DNA from: Haliscomenobacter sp.
Lineage (GTDB): Bacteria; Bacteroidota; Bacteroidia; Chitinophagales; Saprospiraceae
Assembly (NCBI GenBank): GCA_016713275.1
Contig: JADJPL010000004.1
Coordinates: 248,001-312,000 of the forward strand
DNA: 64,000 nucleotides
Direction of reading: 5' to 3'
The notes below the pieces were generated by a model. That model was not told the origin of the DNA, ran no database searches, and worked only from the letters and a program-made list of their open reading frames with translations. Position numbers and translations under genes: made by a program. Shown here in pieces: positions 1 through 8,777 of this stretch. Within the stretch, counting starts at the first letter, position 1; every line of letters starts with the position of its first letter.

Positions 1-378
1 GAGGTCTTCGGCCGTTATCCGAACCTTCAGCAAACCTACTGGGCTCGCCAGGACTCGGTAAGCAACCAAGACGCCCGCAACAGCGCCTACCGGATGGTTT
101 ACACCCTGCTGATGAAGAAGGTAAGCGAAGAAATTAATTCCCAACAGGAAGCCCGAAACGCCTTTATTCGGTCCACCTATCTTTTAAATCCCGTTATCGC
201 TTTCCAGAACCGGGTCAATGCGATCGCTGAAACGGATTTTGACGCCGACCTTGGTTTCCGCAACGTCATTCAAAAGGCTGCGCTGCAAATAAATGAGCGC
301 TTACTGATGGATGCGAGGGATGGAGTGAAGGCGGATACAGCATTGTTCAAAACGTATGGGCAAATCGTGGGCCGTTGA
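1..378 (+). CDS. ABC transporter permease, C-terminal part (DUF3526-like, partial)
   Basis: The reading frame is open from base 1, so the gene begins before the window; about 125 residues are visible up to the TGA at 376-378. The stretch LLNPVIAFQNRVNAIAETD followed by a block with F/R-rich helix residues resembles the extracytoplasmic segment of DUF3526 (ABC-2 type) permeases, which carry a similar P-x-x-A-x-Q motif. The usual closing membrane helix of that family is not seen after it, so the protein ends early or the assignment is wrong. The family call is from memory of the motif and is uncertain; that this is a real coding end is more secure. Confidence 0.45.
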   Translation, partial: EVFGRYPNLQQTYWARQDSVSNQDARNSAYRMVYTLLMKKVSEEINSQQEARNAFIRSTYLLNPVIAFQNRVNAIAETDFDADLGFRNVIQKAALQINERLLMDARDGVKADTALFKTYGQIVGR

Positions 379-532
379 TGGGGCTTACCATATGCGGCAG
401 GGGAAGGCGCTTTTCAAATGCAACAGACCTATGAGCAATACGAGAATTGAACGACGGTTGGAACGGCTTTTAGTTAACGGAAGTCATCCATTGATCCATT
501 TTGTAGCGTTTGGCGCCCCAATCGATAAAAAA

Positions 533-735
533 TCAGATTTTAACCACAAGGATTTTGTCGATCCGTTGCCCATCCTTATCCACTACTTCGAGCTTTATCC
601 TGATATTACCGGAGTATTCTGATTCGAAGTGGTTTGGAACAGGAGATTTGGGGCGAAGGAAACCAGTGTGGTTTCCTGCAAAATAGGGAAGAAAAAGCAC
701 GGATGGTTTAAGTGAAATGAAAATATAAAGCCGGC
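533..735 (-). pseudogene. Decayed copy of the 5' end of the neighbouring secreted-protein gene
   Basis: Bases 646-730 align with 1271-1366, the promoter and signal-peptide region of the next gene upstream (754-1332). Both contain AGATTTGGGGCGAAGGAA, then GAAGAAAAAGCA, then CGGATGGTTT and a final AAATATAAA. In this copy about ten bases covering the start codon are deleted and the -7 box TATATTTG has become TATATTTT, so neither start nor promoter survives. A 74-residue open frame (533-757) runs across it, ending in a plausible protein tail (GNIRIKLEVVDKDGQRID), but its N-terminal half is the frameshifted signal-peptide relic. Best read as a broken paralogue; 379-532 shows nothing recognisable. 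Confidence 0.4.
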
Positions 736-753
736 GACGGACAGTTTCTGAAA

Positions 754-1332
754 TCACTTCCGCAACACGAAAGTAGACACCTGGCGGTAGCCATCGTCCG
801 TTAGCGGATCAAGGGCGCAAACGCCTTTCAGGGTGCGGCGGTCGCCTAACATAAAGAGGAAAATCTGAATAGCATATTTGGCCTGGTTGTCGTAGTATAA
901 ATACCCTTCTCCGGAAAACACATTGGCTTCCGTCATGGGCGCTTCCAGGTGAATGGAACCTACCAGGCCGTTGTACCATCCAGCTTGCACGCAAATGGCG
1001 CCTTGATCGTAGTCGATATTGCCCAGCGTGAGCCAGGTGTCGCCGGACTTGTTGGCGGAGCGGTTCCACGTTCTGCCCCGGTAGGTACCGCGAAAGCCCT
1101 CATAACTGGAGACGGCAAACACCGAAATGTCATTGAAGAAGGTATCCGATCCGCCTTTTCCTGGGTTGAAAGAATCATAGCTCCCATTGGTTGCGTTCCG
1201 GTACCAGTCGATGAAGTTCATCTGCATGGCCGCATCAATAAGCGCTGCGTCCTGCGGCGTTTGTGCGGTAAGATTTGGGGCGAAGGAACCCATTGCAGTT
1301 ACCAGCAAAAAAGAGAAGAAAAAGCATTTCAT
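754..1332 (-). CDS. Secreted protein of unknown function
   Basis: The start at 1332 is preferred because it opens a classic signal peptide (MKCFFFSFLLVTAMGSFA, then LTAQ as a likely cleavage site); the longer frame to 1380 would add 16 residues that overlap the promoter. The mature part of about 170 residues is rich in Trp, Tyr and Gly and has no membrane segment, which fits a periplasmic or surface protein. I do not recognise the family. A TATATTTG -7 box lies at 1357-1364 on the minus strand, 24 bases before the start. A decayed copy of this gene's 5' end lies downstream at 533-735. Confidence 0.7.
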   Translation of the reverse strand: MKCFFFSFLLVTAMGSFAPNLTAQTPQDAALIDAAMQMNFIDWYRNATNGSYDSFNPGKGGSDTFFNDISVFAVSSYEGFRGTYRGRTWNRSANKSGDTWLTLGNIDYDQGAICVQAGWYNGLVGSIHLEAPMTEANVFSGEGYLYYDNQAKYAIQIFLFMLGDRRTLKGVCALDPLTDDGYRQVSTFVLRK

Positions 1333-1441
1333 AACCCGGATGGTTTTGGCGAAATGCAAATATAAAAAAGAGGAACACAACCTGCCCGCCCACCCACTTC
1401 GAATTCTCTGACAGATTTATTGCGGCGGGAATCAGTGCGGC

Positions 1442-2104
1442 TCAAAAACTGGCAAAAACGATCAAATTGATCTGATCGCGGTTTCTACCGTTAAGGAATT
1501 GATTCATATAGCCTACCTCGAAACGGAGGTTGGAATGGAGTTTATACCCCAATCCGGCATACAGGCGGTTTCTGTCGAATACAGTTTCCCGGGTGTTCAG
1601 GAAGATTTCGTTGTATGCGGAGGCATAGAGCGTACGGTCCAACATGTCCTTCTGGGTCAGCGGCACGTTCAGGGAGAGGAAATAGCGGAAGCGGAGCTTG
1701 AAGTCGTCTTCAATGAACCGCTGCTCGAAGCGGTAGCGGTGTTGAAGCTTCACCCGCCCTATGCTTTGCAGGGTAATGAATTGCTGGTACAGCCGGTGCT
1801 CGGCGACTTCCGTTTTGTCGCTGGAATTGGGCAGGTAATTCTGGCTCAGGATAAAGCCATAGCCCAAAAGCAGGTTGTTGTTGCCGGGGGTCAGGTTCCG
1901 GCCCAGGCCGGTGCGGAGCAATAGTTGTTCCAAATCCCCAATGGCGTTGTAGTTCCGGTATTGGACTTCGTGGTGCCAGTTCCAGTTGGCGCCGATTTTT
2001 TTATTTCCAAAATAAATAAACCAATTGCCCAGGTTGCTGTCCTGGGCAAAACCAAGCAACGGCAACGCCCCAAAAGCAATTACAATCCAAATCCGCATGT
2101 TCAT
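1442..2104 (-). CDS. DUF2490 outer-membrane barrel protein
   Basis: 220 residues with an N-terminal signal peptide (MNMRIWIVIAFGALPLLGFAQ) followed by alternating aromatic/polar strands typical of an eight- to twelve-stranded outer-membrane barrel. The blocks WNWHHEVQYRNY, EQLLLRTGLG, HRLYQQF and HRYRFEQRF match the DUF2490 family, whose members in Bacteroidota are porin-like with no assigned substrate. The C-terminus ends in Phe (NLIVFASF), as expected for a BAM-inserted barrel. No functional partner is adjacent; the gene stands alone between a palindrome and its small secreted neighbour. Confidence 0.82.
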   Translation of the reverse strand: MNMRIWIVIAFGALPLLGFAQDSNLGNWFIYFGNKKIGANWNWHHEVQYRNYNAIGDLEQLLLRTGLGRNLTPGNNNLLLGYGFILSQNYLPNSSDKTEVAEHRLYQQFITLQSIGRVKLQHRYRFEQRFIEDDFKLRFRYFLSLNVPLTQKDMLDRTLYASAYNEIFLNTRETVFDRNRLYAGLGYKLHSNLRFEVGYMNQFLNGRNRDQINLIVFASF

Positions 2105-2196
2105 TCGGTGTTTTAGGGTGGTGAATTGGGAAGCGTTGAGGCGGTGAGGAATTTATGCAGATAGAAAATGGGGATACGTTGGGAATTCTAACCTAA

Positions 2197-2251
2197 TATA
2201 CATGACGCGAAGTGGTTTGGGAAATTCCCAAACCACTTCGCGTCATGTATA
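2197..2251. terminator. Perfect 55-bp palindrome, probable terminator hairpin
   Basis: Arms 2197-2223 and 2225-2251 are exact reverse complements around a single central base. The hairpin begins four bases after the stop of the Rpn-like gene on the minus strand (stop at 2255-2257), which suits a transcription terminator, although no T-run follows. The arm core CGAAGTGGTTTGG also occurs once on its own at 625-637, so this may be a dispersed hairpin element and not just a terminator. Confidence 0.6.
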
Positions 2252-2254
2252 GAA

Positions 2255-2572
2255 TTATAGCTTTTCGATCTCTTCCATGGTCAGTCCGGTAAATCGACTA
2301 ATTTTATCTACTGGCTCCCCTTCCGCTTTCATTTGGCGGGCGATTTCCATTTTACCTTCTATTTTGCCTTCTATTTTACCTTCCATTTTGCCTTCTTCTC
2401 TACCTTCATCAAACGAGGTATCCACCACGTTTTTCAAATCGCGGTAATATTTTAAACTCTCCTCATATTTAGTTCTCTCATCAGGAGTAAACTTGGCAAT
2501 CTCTGCTGTTTCAAACAACTTTTTGAAACCAAAATCGGTAAATGGATTAATATACTTATCCTGAAGCGCCAT
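2255..2572 (-). pseudogene. Rpn/PD-(D/E)XK transposase-family nuclease, internally deleted
   Basis: 105 residues. The N-terminus (MALQDKYINPFTDFGFKKLF) and the C-terminus (FTPDERTKYEESLKYYRDLK, then repeated EGK units and a final helix) are both highly typical of the Rpn family of recombination-promoting nucleases (PDDEXK_2, normally about 290 residues). The central ~185 residues, which hold the catalytic PD-(D/E)XK core, are missing. The two ends meet at a KLFE motif that normally occurs twice in the full protein, so a deletion between short repeats is the likely cause. The remnant keeps an intact frame but cannot be an active nuclease. The tandem GKIEGKIEGKME stretch is encoded by a short DNA repeat. 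Confidence 0.75.
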
Positions 2573-2773
2573 GAAAACTCCTTTTAAACATAAAATTACA
2601 AAAAATTATCACTCGGGGAAAGATCTTGGCCTTTTCAATACTTTTTGTTTAAAAAATTTATATTCTTAACCGGTAAGTTCTATACCTGGCGTGTGAAGTG
2701 CCTGCTAAGGAAAACAACGTCTTGATGTAGTGCAAAGGTCACCTCATGAGACGCGACGATAGGGGGTCAGTCC

Positions 2774-2868
2774 CAACCACCCACTAACCACTAACCACTA
2801 ACCACCAACCAACCACCACTAACCACTAACCACTAACCACCAACCACTAACCACCAACCACTCCAACA
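2774..2868. repeat. Heptamer tandem repeat after a stop codon (unit TTAGTGG / TTGGTGG)
   Basis: Read on the minus strand this array of TTAGTGG and TTGGTGG units begins nine bases after the TAG of the DUF4465 gene (stop at 2871-2873). The identical unit, in the same sense relative to its gene, follows the stop of the outer-membrane barrel gene at 27111-27113. The remainder of 2573-2773 holds no gene I can support. Confidence 0.85.
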
Positions 2869-2870
2869 AC

Positions 2871-3836
2871 CTATTCCCTGACCACCACCCGGGTCGATTG
2901 CCCCTGCTTGCCCTTCAAGGTCGCGAAATAGGTTCCGGGGGGCAAATGCTGCAAATCGAGTTGCCCTCCGGGTGCTGGCAGAGGTTGCCGCAAAGCCAGT
3001 TTCCCGTTGGCGTCAAACAAGTAGCAATCTACAGGCCCGCTTTCCGAGTGGGTAATTTGAATGACATCCGCTGTAGGGTTGGGGTAGACTTCAAATAAAT
3101 CGGGAACCCTGGTCCCCGCAACGCCCACGGGGATGGAAAGCGAAATATGATCCATACAGAAATAAGCGGGCGTGTTCATACCAAACAGCCCCACATCTGA
3201 AGAGCTCAGGGAAAAAGAAAGGCTGTCGGCCGGCCCAAGGGGCGACAAATCCGCCCATTTCCACTGGTTGAGAATATAATCCCGGCTGTTGTCAGAAAAC
3301 CGGTAATCGGCCAGGTAAACCGCCACGCTGTCTGCCGACAACGCGCCCTGGTAATAGGCTTTGATCGTCAGCAAAAAATAGTCGGGATCATTGCCAGTTG
3401 CCCCTCCAAACCTTTTGGAGAACGCATCTCCATCCTTCATACTCAGGTAGGCATAGGTGCTGTTCGTAATATACATGCCTGCAACGGGGTTACCTGCCGC
3501 GCTGCCCTGCAAGACCATGTTGTTATTTCCAAAAGCATAGGTGATCGCATAGTGCGCCGATCCGGCGTAGCCTTTGCCGGTAATCGCGCTGTACTGGTTG
3601 GTGAAACCCGGCGTGAGGGTGTCGGTCGTGCTGGAAATGGCCCAACCCGACCAACTCATGTACTGCGCATCGAAGGCGTTGCGCAAAAAAACCTCCCCGC
3701 TTTTGAACCCGCCACTGCCATCGCTTCCGTTGAGAAACGCCCCTGGCGCCAGGTTGAATTCCTCAAATCCAATAACCTTTTGGCCCATTAGAAAGGGGGC
3801 GCAGAAGGCCAGTAAAAGAGTAAGTTGCCACTTCAT
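2871..3836 (-). CDS. DUF4465 (BtuH-like) vitamin B12-binding protein with T9SS sorting domain
   Basis: 321 residues: signal peptide (MKWQLTLLLAFCAPFLMGQ), a DUF4465 domain over about residues 20-235 (GFEEFNLAP..., WSGWAISSTTD, QYSAITGKGYAGS, FCMDHISLS), and a C-terminal type A sorting domain from about residue 245 (VPDLFEVYPNPTADVI ... LPPGTYFATL). DUF4465 proteins of gut Bacteroides have been described as surface B12 binders (BtuH). The start codon overlaps the stop of the repaired btuB frame in an ATGA, and a cobalamin riboswitch heads the pair, which strongly supports a cobalamin role here. Unlike the known lipoproteins it has no good lipobox and would reach the surface through type IX secretion. 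Ligand binding is inferred. Confidence 0.82.
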   Translation of the reverse strand: MKWQLTLLLAFCAPFLMGQKVIGFEEFNLAPGAFLNGSDGSGGFKSGEVFLRNAFDAQYMSWSGWAISSTTDTLTPGFTNQYSAITGKGYAGSAHYAITYAFGNNNMVLQGSAAGNPVAGMYITNSTYAYLSMKDGDAFSKRFGGATGNDPDYFLLTIKAYYQGALSADSVAVYLADYRFSDNSRDYILNQWKWADLSPLGPADSLSFSLSSSDVGLFGMNTPAYFCMDHISLSIPVGVAGTRVPDLFEVYPNPTADVIQITHSESGPVDCYLFDANGKLALRQPLPAPGGQLDLQHLPPGTYFATLKGKQGQSTRVVVRE

Positions 3837-5747
3837 TGGTCATGTATTTTGGAAAAAATGAAGGAAAATCCTGCTTGAAAATGAATGCCGGGCATCGGAC
3901 GGCGTTCGACCGCCAGATATTGGGCATTCCAAATATTATGGATATTCAGAAAAAGCGTTCCCCGGCATTGTTTGAACTCCTGCGCGTATTGCAGGCGCGC
4001 ATTGCCCACCTGGTAGGGTTTCGAGCGGGTCGTTGATCCCTTGGGCTGCCCCCGTGAACGCATGCTGGTAGGCGGCATAAAACGTTCTCCATTCCAGGGC
4101 GAGCGTAGCGAACGCGCGGTGCACGGGCGTGTAAATTAGCTGGCCGCCAGCTTCCATCCTGGGGTTTTTCAATGCGATCTGGTTGGTAGAACGAACGAAA
4201 TCGTACCCGCCCCGAAGCTCCAGGTTACCGCTTGTTAAGGGATGCTTGAGGGAAAAGCGGGGTTCCAACCCGCGGCTCCATACCTTGGCAATATTATTCG
4301 CCGACCAATAGGCTTGCCCTTCCCGGATGCTCCACAAAATCCAGTTGCCGATGGTCCGGTTGAAGGCCGTGAGCGAGGCCGTGAGCTCGAAGCCATTTTC
4401 TTGCTTGCGGTAATGGAATCCCAATTCCTGGCTCCAACCCGACTCGGGCAATAGATCCGGATTCCCGCCCGGCGCCCAAAACCGGTCGTTGAGGGTAGGC
4501 AGCCGGTAATTCCGGCTCGCGCTGCCTTTCACGAGGAGGTTGGGATGGATTTGGTAATCTACGCCCAGCGCCGGAACGATAGGCGCCCCGATTCCGCCCG
4601 CTATTTCCTGCCGAAAACTCCCCTGGGCGTTTAGTTTCCTCCCCCGGTATTTCCAGGAAGCGAACAGGGCGGTTTTGTATTCGGTGGGGATTTGATCCCG
4701 ATAGCCATCCGACCACGCCTGGGTGTGCACATGGGTATTCCCCAATAAAAAGGTATGTCGGTTTCCCCCTCGCCACTGCCCGGTGATTTCCGCGAGGTAC
4801 GTCCGAAAATGGCTGCGGGAATCCAGTAAAATCTGGTCGTCCACATATTGGAGATGCTCGTCAAAATAGCCCGTTTTAATTTGCCAGAATCCCCTGGCGG
4901 TGATGGCGCGATATTCCAACACCAGCCGGGTGGCCGCATCCTCCTGGCGGGCTTGACTTCGGTTTTGCACCTGGGTAGGCGGAATTTCCCGGCTGGTTTC
5001 CTGTAGCCAAAGATGCGCCGACAAGCGGCGGCGCTCGTGGATATTCCAATAAAGATCCTGCACCAGGTATTGCTGCGAGAATCGGGCGTTGGTTTGCGGT
5101 CTCTTGGGAAGTCCGGCGCCCAGCGGATAATAAAAATCGTTATCGGCCTGCTGATGCGCAAACAGGGTAACGCTCTGCACCTTTTCCGTTCCCAGCCCAA
5201 TTTTTACCTGCTGTTGAAACTGGCCAAAACTCCCCGCCAGGGTGCTGGTTTTTAGCTCCATTTTCCGGAAAAAATCAACCTGGTTGTCGAGATTCAACAC
5301 GCCGCCGATCGCGCCGCTGCCCCACAAAGCCGAACCGCCGCCAGGGGTGAACCCGATGGATTCCACCGCCTGCACCGGCAGCAGGGCCAAATCCAACAGA
5401 CCCAGCATCGGGCTTTGGATCGGGAGGCCGTTCCACAACACCAACGTATGCCCAGCGCTTCCTCCCCGGATGGAGGAGGTCGCCAAACTTCCCAGTCCAT
5501 AGCTTTTGATGTACATTCCCGTTTCGGCGGCAAGCAACCCCGCCAGATGGTCTGCCTGCACTTTAGCCAGCTGCGCGGCCTCCCAATGTTGCGAGGCGCT
5601 GCCGGCAACCTCGTAGCGGATGGAAGCGGAGCGGACTTCGACCGTTGGGAGGACGAGCGTCGTATCCGCAAGCTGCTGGCCCTGCAACACCAGATGAAAA
5701 CCCAGCAGAAAAACCAAAAACGAGAAAACCTGATTTAGCCGCTTCAC
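3833..5747 (-). CDS. btuB: BtuB-type TonB-dependent cobalamin receptor (one frameshift)
   Basis: TonB-dependent receptor of about 640 residues: signal peptide, plug domain (LAGLLAAETGMYIKSYGLGS, SSIRGGSAGHTLVLWNGLPI, GSALWGSGAIGGVLNLD) and a C-terminal barrel. At about 4021 a single base breaks the frame; in the neighbouring frame the protein resumes (KPYQVGNARLQYAQEF ... RRPMPGIHFQAGFSF) and ends at 3833 in an ATGA overlap with the DUF4465 gene. That coupling argues the frameshift is a sequence error. The start is taken as GTG at 5747 after AAAAAGGG; ATG at 5777 is an alternative, and an open frame reaches 5831 inside the riboswitch leader. It transports B12 across the outer membrane using TonB energy. 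Confidence 0.85.
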
Positions 5748-5794
5748 ATTGCCCTTTTTGCATATTAAAAAATGCATAAAAGCAATGTGGTCAG

Positions 5795-5968
5795 AACGAC
5801 ATACCTTGATCTGCGCCTGCATTGGGCGCATACGGCTGATGTTCGGACGATTGCTTTTTATGCGAAAGCATCATCCGCACGGTCAAGGAAAGGTAGTCTG
5901 ACTTATCCGCCCTGGGCGGACTTACAGTTGCGCAACAGCTCACGATTCGCACGTGATTCCCCTTTCTA
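5795..5968 (-). promoter_or_regulatory. Cobalamin (AdoCbl) riboswitch
   Basis: Read on the minus strand the conserved core is present in order: GGAATCACGTGCGAATC, then GAGCTG, then CGCAACTGTAAG, a GC-rich stem (TCCGCCCAGGGCGGA), and the B12-box AGTCAGACTACC at about 5888-5903. It lies just upstream of btuB. By established knowledge of this RNA class, bound cobalamin shuts off the transporter genes downstream. The core spans 5884-5968; the 3' limit, covering the expression platform, is approximate. Confidence 0.93.
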
Positions 5969-5971
5969 TCC

Positions 5972-6100
5972 AGGGCTGTTTCAAAAGACCGTTCTATTCT
6001 CCCGGCGTGACATTTTAGTTTCTTTTTTAAAAGAATTGAAAAAAGAAACTATTTTTTTTTAACAGCCAGGGGCGAAAACGGCCTTTTGAAACAGCCCCAG
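5972..6100 (-). repeat. Interspersed ~125-bp element, copy 1 (terminal inverted repeats)
   Basis: The ends CAGGGCTGTTTCAAAAGACC and its near reverse complement at 6075-6100 form terminal inverted repeats; inside is a second inverted repeat, TAGTTTCTTTTTT / AAAAAAGAAACTA. Reverse-complemented, it aligns along its full length with 20611-20735. It sits immediately upstream of the B12 riboswitch. No coding capacity, so a MITE-like or hairpin-type intergenic element. Confidence 0.75.
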
Positions 6101-6198
6101 CCCTTGATGTGCAAAGCGGCCTAAAGGTAGGGATTATTTCTTTGGGCCTGGGGAAAAGTTTGGGGTAGCGGGATAGCCCATAACGGCAAGTACCGCGC

Positions 6199-7244
6199 TC
6201 AATAGCTCGTTTCGTCGATCTTCACTTTCCCCCAAAAGGCGCGGTAGACGAAAAAGGTATACCCGGCGATCAAGGGGAGGCCAATGGCAGCGATGGTCAG
6301 CATGATCCCCAGGGATTTGTCTGAGGACGCTGCGTTGTAGATGGTAATGCTGTGGTTGACGTCGTTGGTGGCGTAAATCAGCTGAGGGTACACCTCGATG
6401 GCGACAATGATCAGCAGCAATGCAAAGGTGAGGGAAGAAAAAGCAAACGCCGGTAAAAACTTGCGTTTGGAGATCAACCTCGGGATATTGGCGATACTCA
6501 GCACGGCCAGCAAGGGCGCCACAAAGAAAATGGGGGTATTCTTGAATTTGTCGGAAAGGTGCGGGTAGTAGATGAGCGTATAGATGCTCAAGACCATGAA
6601 GAGCACGACAAACGCAACGACGGCGTACTTCAGCAGCCCTTCCACCTTTCAAATAATTTCCCCTCCGTTTTCAGGGTGAGGTAAATTCCTCCGTGAAGGG
6701 CCATCAGGGCGAGGGTCGTCAGGCCGGTCAGGATGGCGTAAAAGTTGAAAAAGGAAAGCCAATTCCCGGTATACTCGTAGTTGGCGTCCAGAGGCATTCC
6801 CTGCAGGACATTTCCCAGCACAATGCCCAGACACACCGCCAGCATGCTGCTGGAAACGCTGTAGGTCACGTCCCACAACGACCTCCACCAAGCCATGGGT
6901 TCTTTGCTCCGGAATTCAATAGCTACCGACCTCAGGATGATGAACAGCAAAAACAACATAAACGGCAGGTACATGGCCGACAGAAGGGTTCCGTACAACA
7001 CCGGGAAGCCGGCAAACAAGGTACCCCCGCCGATGACCAGCCAGACTTCGTTGCCGTCCCAAACCGGGCCTACCGCGTTGAGGGCGATCCGGCGGCTCAG
7101 GTCTTTCTTGAAAAACAAATGCAGGGCCCCTGCGCCCAGATCGAAGCCGTCGAGGATAACGTATCCGGAAAATGCCGCTCCGACCAACAAAAACCACCAG
7201 GTAGGATAATCTATGCCTATAAAAGTTGCCATGGCGTATTCCAA
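6199..7244 (-). CDS. cydB: Cytochrome bd ubiquinol oxidase subunit II (one frameshift)
   Basis: The N-terminal two thirds (MATFIGIDYPTWWFLLVGAA, YVILDGFDLGAGAL, GPVWDGNEVWLVIGGGTLFA) is unmistakable CydB. At about 6646 one base, probably a G in a GG run, is lost after KTEGKLFER, and the protein continues in the next frame with VEGLLKYAVVAFVVL to the end at IDETSY. Repaired length is about 348 residues with roughly nine membrane helices. ATG at 7232 (MATF...) may be the true start. The gene begins two bases after the stop of cydA, so the two form an operon encoding the high-affinity bd-type terminal oxidase of the inner membrane. Confidence 0.88.
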
Positions 7245-7246
7245 TT

Positions 7247-8614
7247 TTAGGGATTCAAGGTTTGTTCCTGGAAAGGCCGGGCCATCTCATAGGGATGATC
7301 GTCCGGCCCGTGTTTGATTTTCTTATTGAGCAGGTAGATGAACAAGCCGAACAGCACGACATAGACCACGGTAAACAGGACCAGCGAGATCAGGACCTGG
7401 TTGGCGGTTACGGTTGCCGACAACGCGTCGGAGGTTTTGAGCAACCCGTATACGATCCAGGGCTGCCTTCCCATTTCGGCGGCATACCAGCCAAATTGAT
7501 TGGCCATCTGGGGCATCAGCACGGCCCAGACAAAGAGCCCCAGCAGCCATTTCTGTTCAAACAGGCGGTTTCGATAGAGAAAGAAAAGGCCCAGCAGGCT
7601 CAGGCCGATCAGCGCCAAGCCGATGGCGACCATCAGGTGATAGAACTGGAAAATGGCGTTCACTGCCTGAGGCTGTTCCGACTCCGGAAAGGCATCCAGC
7701 CCTTTGACCGGCGTTTCGAAATCCTGGTGCAGCAGGAAGGTCAGTCCGTTGGGGATCGCCAGTCCCTGGGTTGTTTTTTCCTCTTTGTTCACCCAGCCCA
7801 AAAGGTACATATCGGCAGCGGCCAGGCTATCAAAATGGCCTTCCATGGCAGCCAGTTTGGCTGGCTGGTTGTGCGCCACCCCATCGGCCGACTGGTGTCC
7901 GGTGAATAATTGGGAAAGAGAAAAGAACGCCGCCACAAACAAAGCAATCCGGAACGCTTTTTTGGAGATTTCCACGTGCCGGTTTTTCAACAGATAATAC
8001 GCATGCACGCTCAGGACGAGGAAAGCGCCCGCCAGGAAGGCCCCAATCCAAACGTGGGTGATCCGGTCCACGCTCGAGGGGTTGAACACCATAGCCCAGA
8101 AGTCGGTGATCTCGGCGCGGGCCTGTAACCCCTCGCCGACGATATGGAACCCCGCCGGCGTTTGCATCCAGCTATTCGCGACCACGATCCACACCGCCGA
8201 GAACATGGACCCGAAGAATACGCCCAGGGTGGAAATAAAATGCACCGTCGGGGAAACGCGGTTCCACCCGAAGAGCAAAACGCCCAGGAATCCGCTTTCC
8301 AGCGCAAAAGCGAACAAGCCTTCTGCTGCCAGCGCACTGCCGAACACGTCGCCTACATAGCGCGAGTAGGTTGCTCAGTTCGTCCCGAATTCGAACTCCA
8401 TCACGATCCCCGTGGCTACCCCAATCCCAAAGGTCAGGGCAAAGATTTTCGTCCAGAACCGGGTGAGCTGTTCATAGGCTTTTTTCTTAGTCCATAAATA
8501 CAGCCCTTCAAAAAGAACCAGCAGAAGACCAATGCCGATACTCAAGGGAGGGTATATGTAGTGAAAAGCGACAGTGAAGGCAAACTGAATCCTGGAGAGT
8601 ATTTCAACATCCAT
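7247..8614 (-). CDS. cydA: Cytochrome bd ubiquinol oxidase subunit I (in-frame TGA at a conserved Trp)
   Basis: 455 codons. The N-terminus (MDVEILSRIQFAFTVAFHYI) contains the conserved heme-ligand His region, and EFEFGTN / ATYSRYVGDVFGSALAAEG flank the usual Trp. Here that Trp codon is TGA (8375-8377, codon 80), while both sides stay in the same frame, so a single G-to-A change explains the interruption. Downstream motifs (GWNRVSPTVHF, FTGHQSADGVAHNQP, QFGWYAAEMGRQPWIVYGLL) are intact, including the GRQPW signature of CydA. Other genes in the window end in TGA, so recoding is not the explanation. Either a point mutation abolishing the oxidase or a base-call error. Confidence 0.88.
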
Positions 8615-8777
8615 AAAACCTGTTTTCCCTCAAAACGATCTTTCCGGGGCAAAGGTTTTGGCAAAAGCTTTATTTAATTATAAAAACATGATGTTTTTTT
8701 CATTTATAGGACAAACTATAAAAAATGCTTACTTTTCTTTGATTAGATCCTACCGGACTCGGGTAGATGCCGGGCGC

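Noticed and set aside
356..622. 88-codon frame after the permease fragment
   Set aside because: No motif or leader; it crosses the relic of the duplicated gene end.
6134..6652. 172-codon frame on the minus strand over cydB
   Set aside because: Shadow of the cydB coding region; its translation has no membrane helices or family motifs.
7226..7909. 227-codon plus-strand frame opposite cydA
   Set aside because: Antisense shadow of cydA rich in Gln/His from complementary codons.
8375..8377. UGA recoded as tryptophan
   Set aside because: Other genes (methylase, repaired btuB, galK, T9SS type B) end in TGA and no further in-frame TGA-for-Trp was noticed.
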